Made by a program: the position numbers and the translations under genes | Part shown: positions 34,575 to 45,009 of the stretch, piece after piece | How positions within the stretch are numbered: position 1 is the first letter of the stretch | Layout: every line of letters begins with the position of its first letter | Notes under the pieces: generated by a model | Told to the model about the DNA's origin: nothing | What the model saw: only the letters and a program-made list of their open reading frames with translations | Databases searched by the model: none | Assembly (NCBI RefSeq): GCF_020439865.1 | Contig: NZ_JAGRPF010000113.1 | Location: 144,304 to 208,303, forward strand | Direction of reading: 5' to 3' | Source of the DNA: Prosthecobacter sp. | GTDB taxonomy: Bacteria; Verrucomicrobiota; Verrucomicrobiia; Verrucomicrobiales; Verrucomicrobiaceae | DNA length: 64,000 nucleotides

Positions 34575-35177
34575 ATGGAACTCGCCCTCGAATTCGGCAT
34601 TGAACTGCCTGCACACCGCCCGATAGCTCGTCGCGTGACTGATTCCCCGCCCAGTTTCGAGCAGATCGTGGACGCCCACTACCAGGGCCTCCACCGTTTT
34701 GCCCTGAGCATGTGCCGCAGCGAGGCGACCGCCCAGGATCTGGTGCAGAACACCTTCCTCCAGTGGGCGCGGAAAGGCCACACCCTGCGGGATCTCTCGA
34801 AGGTGAAGACCTGGCTTTACACCACCATCTACCGCGAGTGGCTGAGCATCGCCCGGCGGGAGAAAAAACACGTGCAGGTCGAGTTCGAGCCTGAGGTGCA
34901 TGGAGCCGTGCAGAACGATGACGACGGCGATGATCCGCGCGTGGACAGCGCCACCTTGCAGCAGGCGCTCGATGAGCTTGATCCCAACTACCGCGCTCCG
35001 TTGGTCCTGTTCTATCTGAAGGAACTGTCCTATCGTGAGATCGCCGAGTCGCTCGGCATTCCCATCGGCACGGTCATGTCACGTCTCTCCCGCGCCAAGG
35101 ACCACCTGCGCTCCATTTTGCTCCGCCTTGAAGGCTCCTCCTCCGCCAATATCATCCCCGCCACCTTCACCCCGTGA
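34575..35177 (+). CDS. ECF-type RNA polymerase sigma factor
   Basis: A 200-residue sigma-70-family protein with region 2 (HYQGLHRFALSMCRSEATAQDLVQNTFLQWA and KVKTWLYTTIYREWLS) and region 4 (LDPNYRAPLVLFYLKELSYREIAESLGIPIGTVMSRLSRAKDHLR) but no region 3, the layout of extracytoplasmic-function sigma factors. The linker is acidic (NDDDGDD). The stop overlaps the next start as GTGA, so it is translated together with the candidate anti-sigma gene. The stimulus it answers is not evident from sequence. Confidence 0.93.
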   Translation: MELALEFGIELPAHRPIARRVTDSPPSFEQIVDAHYQGLHRFALSMCRSEATAQDLVQNTFLQWARKGHTLRDLSKVKTWLYTTIYREWLSIARREKKHVQVEFEPEVHGAVQNDDDGDDPRVDSATLQQALDELDPNYRAPLVLFYLKELSYREIAESLGIPIGTVMSRLSRAKDHLRSILLRLEGSSSANIIPATFTP

Positions 35178-35908
35178 ACCGCGAAGAAGCCAGACTCGAA
35201 CTCGACGCCACGACGCTCCGTCCGCAGGACGCCTCGCCGGAGGCGCGCGCCATGGCGGAGAAGGATCCACAACTCGCCGCCTGGCTCGAAAAGCGCACGG
35301 CTTTTGACGAAAGCGTGGCCGATGCCCTGCAAGCGATGACGGTCTCCGACTCGGGGTTGCGTGATCGCATCCTCATGGCGGCCAAACGATCCACGAAACG
35401 TTCCCGCCGCTGGGTTACGCCCACGCTCATCGCCGCCGCAGCCTGTGTGGCCTTCGGGTGGGTGATGTTCTGGCCTGGCAACGCCGCGATGGCCGCATGG
35501 GAATCCGAGTCCCTCCACGCCGTGGCGCAGGTGGAATACGGCGTGATGAAGCTCGACGAAAAAGCCGAGACTTACGAGGCCGTGCGGAAGCTGCTCACCG
35601 AACAGGAGTGTCCCTGCCCAAGCAAACTGCCGCAGGGCCTCGCAGGCCTGCGCACCTACGGCTGTAAACGCGTTCAGGTGGATGGTCGTGCCGCCACCAT
35701 CATCTGTTTCGAACTCCAGCCCGGCAGGGAGGCGCACCTCGTTGTTTTCGACAACACGGGGCTCGGCAACTGCCCGGCGCAGGATGCGCCCTGTTTCAAG
35801 TCGGCACGCAACTGGCACTACGCCTCCTGGAGTCACGGCAGCCAGTCCTTCATGCTCGCCACCACCGGCGATGAATCGGCGCTGAAAAAGCTTTTTGAAC
35901 TGGCGTGA
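35174..35908 (+). CDS. putative transmembrane anti-sigma factor with Cys-rich periplasmic domain
   Basis: A 244-residue protein starting at GTG 35174. The first 70 residues are helical and acidic; residues 80-98 (VTPTLIAAAACVAFGWVMF) form one membrane span. The periplasmic part holds six cysteines in the segments ECPCPSK, TYGCKR, IICFEL, GNCPAQDAPCFK. No HxxxCxxC zinc motif is present in the cytoplasmic part, so it is not a classical ZAS-type anti-sigma factor; the role is inferred from coupling to the sigma gene and from topology. The cysteines could sense redox state or metals. Confidence 0.7.
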   Translation: MNREEARLELDATTLRPQDASPEARAMAEKDPQLAAWLEKRTAFDESVADALQAMTVSDSGLRDRILMAAKRSTKRSRRWVTPTLIAAAACVAFGWVMFWPGNAAMAAWESESLHAVAQVEYGVMKLDEKAETYEAVRKLLTEQECPCPSKLPQGLAGLRTYGCKRVQVDGRAATIICFELQPGREAHLVVFDNTGLGNCPAQDAPCFKSARNWHYASWSHGSQSFMLATTGDESALKKLFELA

Positions 35909-35918
35909 GTCTTTCGGC

Positions 35919-36326
35919 TCACGGGATCTCGCTTACCACCACCTGGGTCTTTCCCAGCACCGCATGGCAGTTCACGCACTGCTGACGCAGGGAGGCAAAG
36001 GCGGCGCCTGAGCGCTTGGCGTCCTTCTTCTGAAGCGCCGACTTCAACTCGGCATACGGACCATTTTCCCAGGCCACCAACAACGGCTGAAGATCAACCA
36101 TCGGACCGGCGGCAGACTTTTGCCTCGGGTCGCTGGTGATCGATTTGGAAACGCTGCCGTGCATGCGTTCCGCCATTGCGAGCGCTTCATCCCACTGCCC
36201 GTCCTGTTGAAGCTTGCGCGTGTCGAGCATTTTGCGCTGCGCGGCCTTCATGCGGTGGCTGTTGATGTTCATCATGGCACAGGATGCCAGAGTGAAAGCA
36301 GAGAGGATGACAAGAAGGCGTTTCAT
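35919..36326 (-). CDS. cytochrome c'-like lipoprotein
   Basis: A 135-residue protein starting at ATG 36326 with lipobox TLASC (Cys16). It is helical throughout and has a single haem site CVNCH near residue 118, in a helix close to the C-terminus. This order, a four-helix bundle with C-terminal CxxCH, is that of class II cytochromes c (cytochrome c'). It would sit on the outer or inner membrane and bind one haem c; electron transfer or gas binding is possible. It is convergent with the anti-sigma gene (10 bases apart) and lies just downstream of the MetE-like gene. Confidence 0.75.
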   Translation of the reverse strand: MKRLLVILSAFTLASCAMMNINSHRMKAAQRKMLDTRKLQQDGQWDEALAMAERMHGSVSKSITSDPRQKSAAGPMVDLQPLLVAWENGPYAELKSALQKKDAKRSGAAFASLRQQCVNCHAVLGKTQVVVSEIP

Positions 36327-36342
36327 GGGTGCTGTGAATGAA

Positions 36343-37341
36343 TCACCGCCCCTCGAATCTGTCACGGCCTTTTGCCAGCGCCTCGATCTTGCGGTCGGCG
36401 ATGCTGCGTTTGAGCATCCAGAAGCCGCAGTCAGGATGGATGAACTTCACGCGGCCGGCACCAAGTTTCTTCTCCGCGGCTTCGATGCGGCGGGCGATCT
36501 CGTCGGCAGTTTCGACATGGTTCACCTTGATGTCCACGACGCCAAGGCCGACGCCAATTTTCGGATCGAGATCCTTCAGCGAATCGAGATCGGCAGCCGG
36601 GCGATGTGCGAGTTCGAGCACAAGGTGATCAGCATGCAGTGAGTTCAAAAAGCTGATCAATGCGGCCCATTCGCCCTTTTGAATCGTCTGGCCACCGTAG
36701 TTGCCGAAGCAGAAGTGCACAGCTTTCTGACCCTTCACGGCATCGAGCACGCGATTGATGCCCGCGGCGGCGATGGGCGCGTCGGCCGGGTTGCCGGGAA
36801 TGTTCGCTTCATCGACCTGCACACAGTCGCACACAAGCTCGGCGGCTTGCGCGGCCAGCGCGTCGGCGATGGCCATGTTCAGCGCTTCGAAGTCGTTGTA
36901 GTGCGTGTCCAGCAGCGTGCGGGCGAGCATATAGGGGCTGGTGAGCGTGAACTTGAACGGACCCCCTGCCACCTTGCCCGCGCGGGCGCAGTCTTCGGCC
37001 AGGTTGAGCACGCCTTCGGTGATCGGACCGCGCACCACGGCGGCTGGCTTGTTGCGCCAGACCATTTCCTGCTTCGCGCGAAAGGCGGCGGTGTCCGCAC
37101 GGCCCACGCGGCTGTCGATGCCGCCGAGCTTGTGGACGAAGTACTCGATCATGCCGTTCGTGTCGGGATGATTGACGTCGAAGCGATACAACTCGCCATC
37201 CGTCGGCAGATCGATGCCGGCCTGACGCTGCGTGTCGAAGACGACCCGCGTGGCGTCAATGACGGCAGACTCGCTGGGGAGCGCAGAGAGCCATTCAGGA
37301 ACAGGATAGGAGCCGACAGTGGTGGTCTGGATGGTGGCCAT
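36343..37341 (-). CDS. MetE-like (cobalamin-independent methionine synthase family) protein
   Basis: A 332-residue protein equal to the C-terminal catalytic half of MetE. TTTVGSYPVPEW opens the barrel. Candidate zinc ligands are His and Cys in VHFCFGNYGG, Glu in VLELAHRP and Cys in HPDCGFW. VDEANIP and LTSPYMLAR match substrate-loop positions. Stand-alone versions act as methyltransferases on homocysteine or related thiols with various methyl donors; the donor here is unknown. The gene lies downstream of der, separated by a double-hairpin repeat. Confidence 0.88.
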   Translation of the reverse strand: MATIQTTTVGSYPVPEWLSALPSESAVIDATRVVFDTQRQAGIDLPTDGELYRFDVNHPDTNGMIEYFVHKLGGIDSRVGRADTAAFRAKQEMVWRNKPAAVVRGPITEGVLNLAEDCARAGKVAGGPFKFTLTSPYMLARTLLDTHYNDFEALNMAIADALAAQAAELVCDCVQVDEANIPGNPADAPIAAAGINRVLDAVKGQKAVHFCFGNYGGQTIQKGEWAALISFLNSLHADHLVLELAHRPAADLDSLKDLDPKIGVGLGVVDIKVNHVETADEIARRIEAAEKKLGAGRVKFIHPDCGFWMLKRSIADRKIEALAKGRDRFEGR

Positions 37342-37420
37342 GAGGCAGACTAGTCAGCATCCTTCGCCGTTGGAAGCCGCGAGTGCCAAAGTCCAAAGGG
37401 GCGAGTGATTCGGCCATGTT

Positions 37421-37485
37421 CAAGGACCGGGGGACTCCGTCCCCCTTCCATGGCCACCATGGGGGACGGAGTCCCCCGCTCCTTG
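37421..37485. repeat. inverted repeat built from two identical small hairpins
   Basis: The 17 bases at 37429-37445 are perfectly complementary to 37461-37477. Each arm is itself nearly palindromic (GGGGGAC-TCC-GTCCCCC), so the element can form either one long hairpin or two small ones. CAAGGA at 37421-37426 pairs with TCCTTG at 37480-37485. It starts one base after the der stop, so it may end der transcription or protect its 3' end. Confidence 0.85.
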
Positions 37486-37486
37486 G

Positions 37487-38863
37487 TCACTTCGCGTTCT
37501 TCGGCCCCTTGCCGCGCACGCTCATTTTGAAAGGCACGCCCGGGGCGTTCCATTCGTCGCGGATCACCTTTTCAAGATAGCGCATGTAGCTGTCGGTGAG
37601 TTTGGAGGCGCGGTTGGCGAACAGGACGAAGTGCGGCACCGGAATGGCGAAGCCTTCGGCCTCGTTGACCTGCGTGGCATAGAGCAGCTTGAAGCTGTGC
37701 GTGCTGCGGCCAAGAGCGCCGGGAGTGTTTTCAATCGCATTGGCCAGCAGGCGGTTCAACGCGCCGGTGCCGATGCGGTTCTGCGCACCACTTCGTACTT
37801 TTTCAATCTGCACAAACAGCTTGCCGATATGGTCCTTGTTCTTGGCCGAGATGGCGACGAGCGGCGCGTAGTTGAGAAAGAAAAACTCACGGCGCATCAG
37901 TTCGTCGAGATGTTCGAGGCGGTCCTTCTGCTTCGCATCGGGATGAAAGAGATCCCACTTGTTCATCACGAGGATGCAAGGCTTGCGCTCTTCGAGAATG
38001 AGTTGGGCGATTTTGCGGTCCTGCATTTTGGCTCCGGCGGCGCAGTCGATGACCAGCAGGCAAAGGTCTGCGCGTTTGATGCTCTGCACGCTGCGATCCA
38101 CGCTGGAGATTTCGACAACGCTGTCGAGATGCGCACGGCGGCGGATGCCGGCGGTGTCGATGAGCTGATAATGCTTGCCGTTCCAGGTGGCCCGGATGTC
38201 GAGTGCGTCCCGCGTGGTGCCGGGCACATCGCTGACGATCGCGCGGTCCTGGCCGAGGATGGCGTTTACGAGCGAGGATTTGCCCGCGTTCGGACGGCCG
38301 ACGATGGCGAGCTTGAGCGGTCGCACGTTCTGACCCGCTTTGGCATCTTCCGTCTCGGTCGTTTCCTTCAAATCGAGGCGGGTTGAAATGAGGGCAACCA
38401 GATCGTCGATGCCGAGACCGTGCGCGGCGCTGACTTCGATGGTGTCAGGAAAGCCGAACCGGGTGAACTCGCCCGCGTTGAGTTTGCGCTTCGGTGAGTC
38501 GGCCTTGTTGCAGACGAGGATGACCGGCTTGTTGGTGCGGCGGAGTTCCTTGGCCAGCGCCTGGTCGATGGTGGTGATGCCATCGACGACATCGACGACG
38601 AAGAGCAGCAGGTCGGCCACATCGAGGGCGATGGAGGCCTCCACTTGTACCTGGTCGGTGAGCACGTCCTCGGTGCTGGCGCCAATGCCGCCCGTGTCCA
38701 TGATCTCAAACCACGCCGGACCACGACGGCACTGCGCGGTGATGCGGTCCCGCGTCACACCGGCCTGATCATGGACGATGGAAATGGTTTTGCCGGCGAG
38801 GCGATTGAAGAGCGCGGACTTGCCCACATTCGGGCGTCCGACGATGGCGACGGTTTTGAGCAT
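37487..38863 (-). CDS. der: ribosome-associated double GTPase Der (EngA)
   Basis: A 458-residue protein with two G domains: GRPNVGKSALFNR at residues 9-21 and a second, GRPNAGKSSLVNA, near 190, each followed by DTGG/DTAG and NKAD/NKWD-type boxes. A KH-like C-terminal domain (from about 350) ends the protein. Der binds the 50S ribosome precursor and is essential for its assembly. pgsA lies upstream on the same strand with a 29-base gap. Length and motif order are normal. Confidence 0.96.
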   Translation of the reverse strand: MLKTVAIVGRPNVGKSALFNRLAGKTISIVHDQAGVTRDRITAQCRRGPAWFEIMDTGGIGASTEDVLTDQVQVEASIALDVADLLLFVVDVVDGITTIDQALAKELRRTNKPVILVCNKADSPKRKLNAGEFTRFGFPDTIEVSAAHGLGIDDLVALISTRLDLKETTETEDAKAGQNVRPLKLAIVGRPNAGKSSLVNAILGQDRAIVSDVPGTTRDALDIRATWNGKHYQLIDTAGIRRRAHLDSVVEISSVDRSVQSIKRADLCLLVIDCAAGAKMQDRKIAQLILEERKPCILVMNKWDLFHPDAKQKDRLEHLDELMRREFFFLNYAPLVAISAKNKDHIGKLFVQIEKVRSGAQNRIGTGALNRLLANAIENTPGALGRSTHSFKLLYATQVNEAEGFAIPVPHFVLFANRASKLTDSYMRYLEKVIRDEWNAPGVPFKMSVRGKGPKNAK

Positions 38864-38892
38864 CGCTCAAGGAGCACTAGGCGGCGTCCGCG

Positions 38893-39465
38893 TCAATCGT
38901 GCCCGGCGGCTTTCAACTGCCGGACGCCGTCGGCCAGATTGATGAAGCCGGACAAGGCGGTGAAGAACCCGGCGAAGAGCGTGGGCCAGATGAGCAGAGA
39001 GGAGGGGAAATCGAGCAGGATCCACAGGATGGCGGCCATCTGGGCGAAGGTGGCGACTTTGCCGCTCCAATGGGTGTGGATTTGAACTTTGCCGGCGAAA
39101 TGATCGATCAGAAAGGCACCGCCGATGGAAAGCAAATCCCTGCCGATGACGAGGATCGGGAACCACAGTGGAAAGTGCTGCCGCCAGGCGGTGAAACTCA
39201 GCAGGATGATGGCCGAGAGCATGAGGAGCTTGTCAGCCAGCGGGTCGACGATGGCACCGAAACGTGTGCGTTGATTGAACCGGCGGGCGATCCAGCCGTC
39301 GATCGCATCGCTGATCGCGGCGATGCCAAACACCGCGGCAGCCCAGATGCGCAGGGCCTCATTGGGGTGCTCGCCCCGGGCGCTGTCGCCGTAGTAGATC
39401 ACCAGCCCGATGAAAACGGGGATCAGCAGGATGCGGAAGATGGTGATCTGATTGGCGAGGTTCAT
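38893..39465 (-). CDS. pgsA: CDP-alcohol phosphatidyltransferase (phosphatidylglycerophosphate synthase)
   Basis: A 190-residue membrane protein starting at ATG 39465 (MNLANQITIFRILLIPVF). The CDP-alcohol transferase signature D..DG..AR...T..G...D...D is present in SDAIDGWIARRFNQRTRFGAIVDPLADK. About five membrane spans. It joins CDP-diacylglycerol and glycerol 3-phosphate at the cytoplasmic membrane. Other CDP-alcohol transferases share this signature, but the NQIT start and length fit PgsA best. It is divergent from aat. Confidence 0.9.
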   Translation of the reverse strand: MNLANQITIFRILLIPVFIGLVIYYGDSARGEHPNEALRIWAAAVFGIAAISDAIDGWIARRFNQRTRFGAIVDPLADKLLMLSAIILLSFTAWRQHFPLWFPILVIGRDLLSIGGAFLIDHFAGKVQIHTHWSGKVATFAQMAAILWILLDFPSSLLIWPTLFAGFFTALSGFINLADGVRQLKAAGHD

Positions 39466-39480
39466 TCCAGCCAGTCTCAA

Positions 39481-39546
39481 GTTTTAGGTTTCAAGTTTCA
39501 AGCTGAGTGATTCAAACTTTGAACTTTAAACCTGAAACTCTAAACT
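39481..39546. repeat. A/T-rich imperfect inverted repeat between pgsA and aat
   Basis: Units of the type TTTCAAG recur at 39488-39502 and in mirrored form at 39511-39546 (TTGAACTTTAAACC), giving an imperfect inverted repeat around a short spacer. It spans the divergent promoter region of pgsA and aat, and is much richer in A/T than the surroundings. Confidence 0.6.
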
Positions 39547-39553
39547 CGCCGCC

Positions 39554-40132
39554 ATGCCGCGAATCGAGCCAGTGGATCTGCTGAACGCCTACTGCGAAGG
39601 CGCCTTCCCGATGGGGGAGGAGGATGGCAGCATCTCGTGGTACCGGCCGAAGATGCGCGGCATCCTGCCGGTGGAGGAGTTTCATGTGCCGCGGCGCTTC
39701 GCCCGCTACCTGAAGCAGCACCCTTTCGAACTGCGCTGGAACACGGCTTTTGGCGATGTGATCCGCGGTTGTGCGGATCGTGAGAGCACGTGGATCACGG
39801 ACACGATCATGGACACCTACGAGGAGCTGCACCGGCTGGGCTTTGCCCACAGCGCGGAGGTCTGGCGGGACGGGAAGCTGCGCGGTGGTGTTTACGGGGT
39901 GGCGATCGGGGGCGCGTTTTTTGGCGAGTCGATGTTCAGCCGCGAACCACAGGCGTCGAAGGTTGCGCTGACCCATCTTCAGCGACGCTTGCACGAGCGC
40001 GGTTTCATTCTGCATGACACGCAATGGACCACGCCGCATCTGGCGATGTTTGGCGGACATGAGATTCCGTGTGCGCAGTATCTCGAACTGCTGCAGCGGG
40101 CCATTCAGCGGAAGGCGACCTTCGGAGCATAG
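39554..40132 (+). CDS. aat: leucyl/phenylalanyl-tRNA-protein transferase
   Basis: A 192-residue protein, close to the usual length. It has AYCEGAFPMGEEDGSISWYRP near the N-terminus, RGCADRESTWITDTIMDTYEELHRLGFAHSAEVW in the middle and GGVYGVAIGGAFFGESMFSREPQASKVAL, ending with HDTQWTTPHLAMFGG. It adds Leu or Phe from aminoacyl-tRNA to proteins starting with Arg or Lys, feeding them to ClpAP through ClpS. Upstream lies an A/T-rich repeat and the divergent pgsA. Confidence 0.96.
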   Translation: MPRIEPVDLLNAYCEGAFPMGEEDGSISWYRPKMRGILPVEEFHVPRRFARYLKQHPFELRWNTAFGDVIRGCADRESTWITDTIMDTYEELHRLGFAHSAEVWRDGKLRGGVYGVAIGGAFFGESMFSREPQASKVALTHLQRRLHERGFILHDTQWTTPHLAMFGGHEIPCAQYLELLQRAIQRKATFGA

Positions 40133-40140
40133 GGCGTAGA

Positions 40141-40216
40141 GCAGAGAGCGTAGAGTCGCTTTACGGCATGAGAAGACCAGTCGGCGTCTCTTTGCCCTTC
40201 GGCCTACGCTCTTTGC
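40141..40216. other. long-loop hairpin between convergent aat and speA
   Basis: The 13 bases at 40141-40153 (GCAGAGAGCGTAG) pair with 40204-40216 (CTACGCTCTTTGC) with one mismatch, enclosing a 50-base loop. It lies between the ends of two convergent genes and could stop or stabilise both transcripts. No clear T-tract follows either arm. Confidence 0.45.
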
Positions 40217-40218
40217 CT

Positions 40219-42156
<1,938 letters not shown>

Positions 42157-42259
42157 TTTCGTGGGCTGGGTGGGCTGGGGTTTCAGGGGGCGGCGATTAT
42201 GCGGGCAAATCGGGAAATGCAAAGCGACATCTCGGGATGTGGCAGGCGCAGGGAGTGAT

Positions 42260-42937
42260 TCAGGCCGGACGCTTACGGAACGCAAAGGGAAGGTACAGCA
42301 CGCTGTAAAACACCACGCCAAGTCCGATGGTGCTGAGATTGTACCACGGCCAGGGGCCGAGCTGGTCAAACAGGCTGGCCTGCACCGGCTTCACGCACTG
42401 GAAGGCGTAGTTGGTCCGGAGGGCCGCGTTCACGACGGCGACCCCGGCATACCACGAGACGGAGAAGAGCATCATGCGTTTCACCGCGCCGGGCTGCGGA
42501 CGGTGTTTCATTGCGGTCACGACATAAAACGAGGTGATCGGAACTCCGCCGTGCATGAGGAAAAACATGAAGAAACGCGGATCGGGAAACTCATAGATCA
42601 GCGCCGGAGTGAGCAGCCCTTGCAGGGTGCCGGCGATGCCGAAAAAGTACACCACCTCGCACCAGAACTGACGTTTCGTCCACAGCGCGATGCCGCCCGC
42701 GATGGTCGCGACGTCGCAGTACTGCAGCGGCAGTCCCGTCTGCGCGGAGAGCGATCCGCAAAGGCCGTGAACAATCAGACCCACCGGATACAGGGAGAGC
42801 AGCATGCCTCCAAGCATTCGCTCCGCGACGGAACGAAAGCGGGTGCGCGAGGCAACGAGCATCCCCACGAAGACCAGCAGCGTGATGACGAGGACCGCCT
42901 GATGAGAAGGGCCGTAGGGATGAAAGGCGGGAGACAT
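42260..42937 (-). CDS. TIGR02206/YwaF-like integral membrane protein
   Basis: A 225-residue polytopic protein starting at ATG 42937 (MSPAFHPYGPSHQ; ATG 42949 is also possible). Six or seven membrane spans. Its motifs match the YwaF/TIGR02206 family: LPLQYCDVATIAGGIAL, VVYFFGIAGTLQGLLTP and HGGVPITSFYVVTAM. Function of the family is not known. It is upstream of speA on the same strand with about 100 bases between, and is divergent from the DUF3592 gene. Confidence 0.85.
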   Translation of the reverse strand: MSPAFHPYGPSHQAVLVITLLVFVGMLVASRTRFRSVAERMLGGMLLSLYPVGLIVHGLCGSLSAQTGLPLQYCDVATIAGGIALWTKRQFWCEVVYFFGIAGTLQGLLTPALIYEFPDPRFFMFFLMHGGVPITSFYVVTAMKHRPQPGAVKRMMLFSVSWYAGVAVVNAALRTNYAFQCVKPVQASLFDQLGPWPWYNLSTIGLGVVFYSVLYLPFAFRKRPA

Positions 42938-42994
42938 GGCCCGCATCATACGCGGTTGCCGCCGGTGTCAGTTGGTTTATGCAATGCGGCAAAC

Positions 42995-44779
42995 ATGTCA
43001 CCTCCTGTCCGACATTCCTCACGGCAGTCCAAGCAGCTCAGCGGCGGCTGTGCGGTGCTCTTTGGCCTGCCGTTCATCGTCGCCGGACTCGCCATCGGCG
43101 GCTTTCTCTACTTTCCCGCCATCACCACCTGGTGGTCGGCGCGTGGCTGGGAGGAGGTGCCGTGCTGGATTGAAAGCGCCGACATGAAAACCTCCCACAG
43201 CAGCAAAGGAGGCAGCACCCAGAAGACGGAGGCGCAGTATCGTTATCGCTATCGCGGTCAGACCTATCACAGCGACGAGGTGGGTCTCACCGGAGGCTCG
43301 GACAACATCGGAGACTTTCAGGAAAAGGCGCACGCGCAGATTCGTCAGTTCGCGGGCGGCGAGCAGCCGTTCCGCTGCTTCGTGAATCCCGCACGGCCGG
43401 AGCAGGCGGTGCTGTTTCGGGATCTGCGCTGGGGTTTGATGCTGCTGACCTCCGTGTTCCCGCTGCTGTTTCCACTCGCGGGTTTCGCCGTTTCCGTTGG
43501 CGGTGGGTGGGAGGCGCGAAAGGCGGCCCGGGCGCGCAGGCAGGAGAAGGCGCATCCGGGCGAACCGTGGCGCTGGCGGACCGAGTGGGAAGGGGAGACG
43601 GTTCAAGCCTCGACCAATGTTCTTCCGATCCTTCTCATCGTCACAGGCTGGATTCTGCTCGTCGAGGGGCCGCTGGCGCTGGCGATCATCGTAAGCGGCG
43701 AGCTCATGCGCGTTCCTTTGTCCGCGCTGGCGCTGCTGCCGTTGCTGCTGGCGTGGATTCCGGGCTCAGCGGCCTGGAGGCGGCTCAAAACGCGGCTGGC
43801 TTTCGGACATCCGTCGCTCTGGCTCAAACAAAGGCCCGTCCGGCCCGGACACACCTTCGAGGGTGAGCTGCGTTTCGACCGTGTGCTCTCGCCGCGTGCG
43901 GTTGTCGAAGCGCGTCTTCTCTGCCAGCGCCAGATCACCCGTCTGAATGGCAAAGGCAGAATGACCACCAAGGAAACGCTCTGGGAGCATTCGGAGACAC
44001 TTTCCGCCGCCGAGGCGCGGCGTGAGATGAATGGCGTGGCGGTGCCGCTGCGCGTGGAGATTCCGCGCGGGCTTCCCTGCTCGGTCGTCGAGGAGACCGC
44101 GTTCGCCCCGCATGGCAACGAAGAGCATCTCTGGACGCTCGAACTCACGCCTGGCAACGGTGGGAAACCCGCCGTGTTTCCACTGCCGGTCTTCCGCACC
44201 GCCGAGGACTCGGCGGTCGCCGTGTCCGAAGCACCTCAAAGGATCGACGATGCCGCACCGGACACGGAGCAACTGGTGGAACGGCTCCAACGGCGCGGTG
44301 TGCAGATGGAGTTTGATGCCGCGGGTCTCCCCGTGCTCATCGACTGCCCGCCGGGCCGCTTCCGTGGCATGGCGGTCTTCCTGCTCATCTTCGGCGCCCT
44401 CTGGTCCGCTGCTTTTGTGTTCATGGTGAAAGGTGGCGCGCCCTTCATCTTCCGTTTCATCTGGGGCATCACCTCGCCGCTCTTCCTCGGCATGGGACTG
44501 TGGACGCTGCTCCACCGCCGCCGTGTCGAAATCACACCGGACGAGCTGCGCATCCTCAACAGCATCGGTCCTTTTTACTCGTGGCGGGAAGCCTATGCCC
44601 CGCGCCACTTCACCGGCTTCACGCACGACTCCAACATGCAGTCCGGCAACCAGTTCTACTACCGCGTCCGCGCCGAAACGACCTTCGGCAAGACCCCGAC
44701 GCTCATCGACGGCATCACCGAATCCATCACCGCCGAGACGCTGGCAAAACGGTTCGAGGAGTGGCGGAAGAGAGGGTGA
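42995..44779 (+). CDS. DUF3592 domain membrane protein
   Basis: A 594-residue protein starting at ATG 42995 (MSPPVRHSSRQSKQL). The first span (VLFGLPFIVAGLAIGGFLYF) is followed by WWSARGWEEVPCWIESADM and the beta-rich QYRYRYRGQTYHSDEVGL, the classic DUF3592 extracytoplasmic pattern, then a second span near residue 145. The C-terminal half has more spans, with soluble segments between them (VVEARLLCQRQITRL, VEITPDELRILNSIGPFYSWREA). The domain's role is unknown. It is divergent from the YwaF-like gene. Confidence 0.82.
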   Translation: MSPPVRHSSRQSKQLSGGCAVLFGLPFIVAGLAIGGFLYFPAITTWWSARGWEEVPCWIESADMKTSHSSKGGSTQKTEAQYRYRYRGQTYHSDEVGLTGGSDNIGDFQEKAHAQIRQFAGGEQPFRCFVNPARPEQAVLFRDLRWGLMLLTSVFPLLFPLAGFAVSVGGGWEARKAARARRQEKAHPGEPWRWRTEWEGETVQASTNVLPILLIVTGWILLVEGPLALAIIVSGELMRVPLSALALLPLLLAWIPGSAAWRRLKTRLAFGHPSLWLKQRPVRPGHTFEGELRFDRVLSPRAVVEARLLCQRQITRLNGKGRMTTKETLWEHSETLSAAEARREMNGVAVPLRVEIPRGLPCSVVEETAFAPHGNEEHLWTLELTPGNGGKPAVFPLPVFRTAEDSAVAVSEAPQRIDDAAPDTEQLVERLQRRGVQMEFDAAGLPVLIDCPPGRFRGMAVFLLIFGALWSAAFVFMVKGGAPFIFRFIWGITSPLFLGMGLWTLLHRRRVEITPDELRILNSIGPFYSWREAYAPRHFTGFTHDSNMQSGNQFYYRVRAETTFGKTPTLIDGITESITAETLAKRFEEWRKRG

Positions 44780-45009
44780 TGAGGGAGTGCTGACGCACTG
44801 GCCCGCCTCGGCTTCTGTTGCTTTGGCTCTGAATTTCGCGGGTTCGGAACCGATCTTGTCGGTTTGGCCTGGAATCCCGAAGCAAAGCAACATTCGCATC
44901 GACATTCGTCCCCCGACCTCCAAAAATGTCGCCCATTAACGCGCTCAGACACCCAGCAACCTTTTTGTTTGAGAGGGTACTGTTAGCCTAACTCACAGCG
45001 TTCCCAGCC

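Noticed and set aside
44780..45009. Gene or RNA in the 230-base gap after the DUF3592 gene
   Set aside because: No reading frame with a credible start, no stable tRNA-like fold and no terminator with a T-tract were seen.
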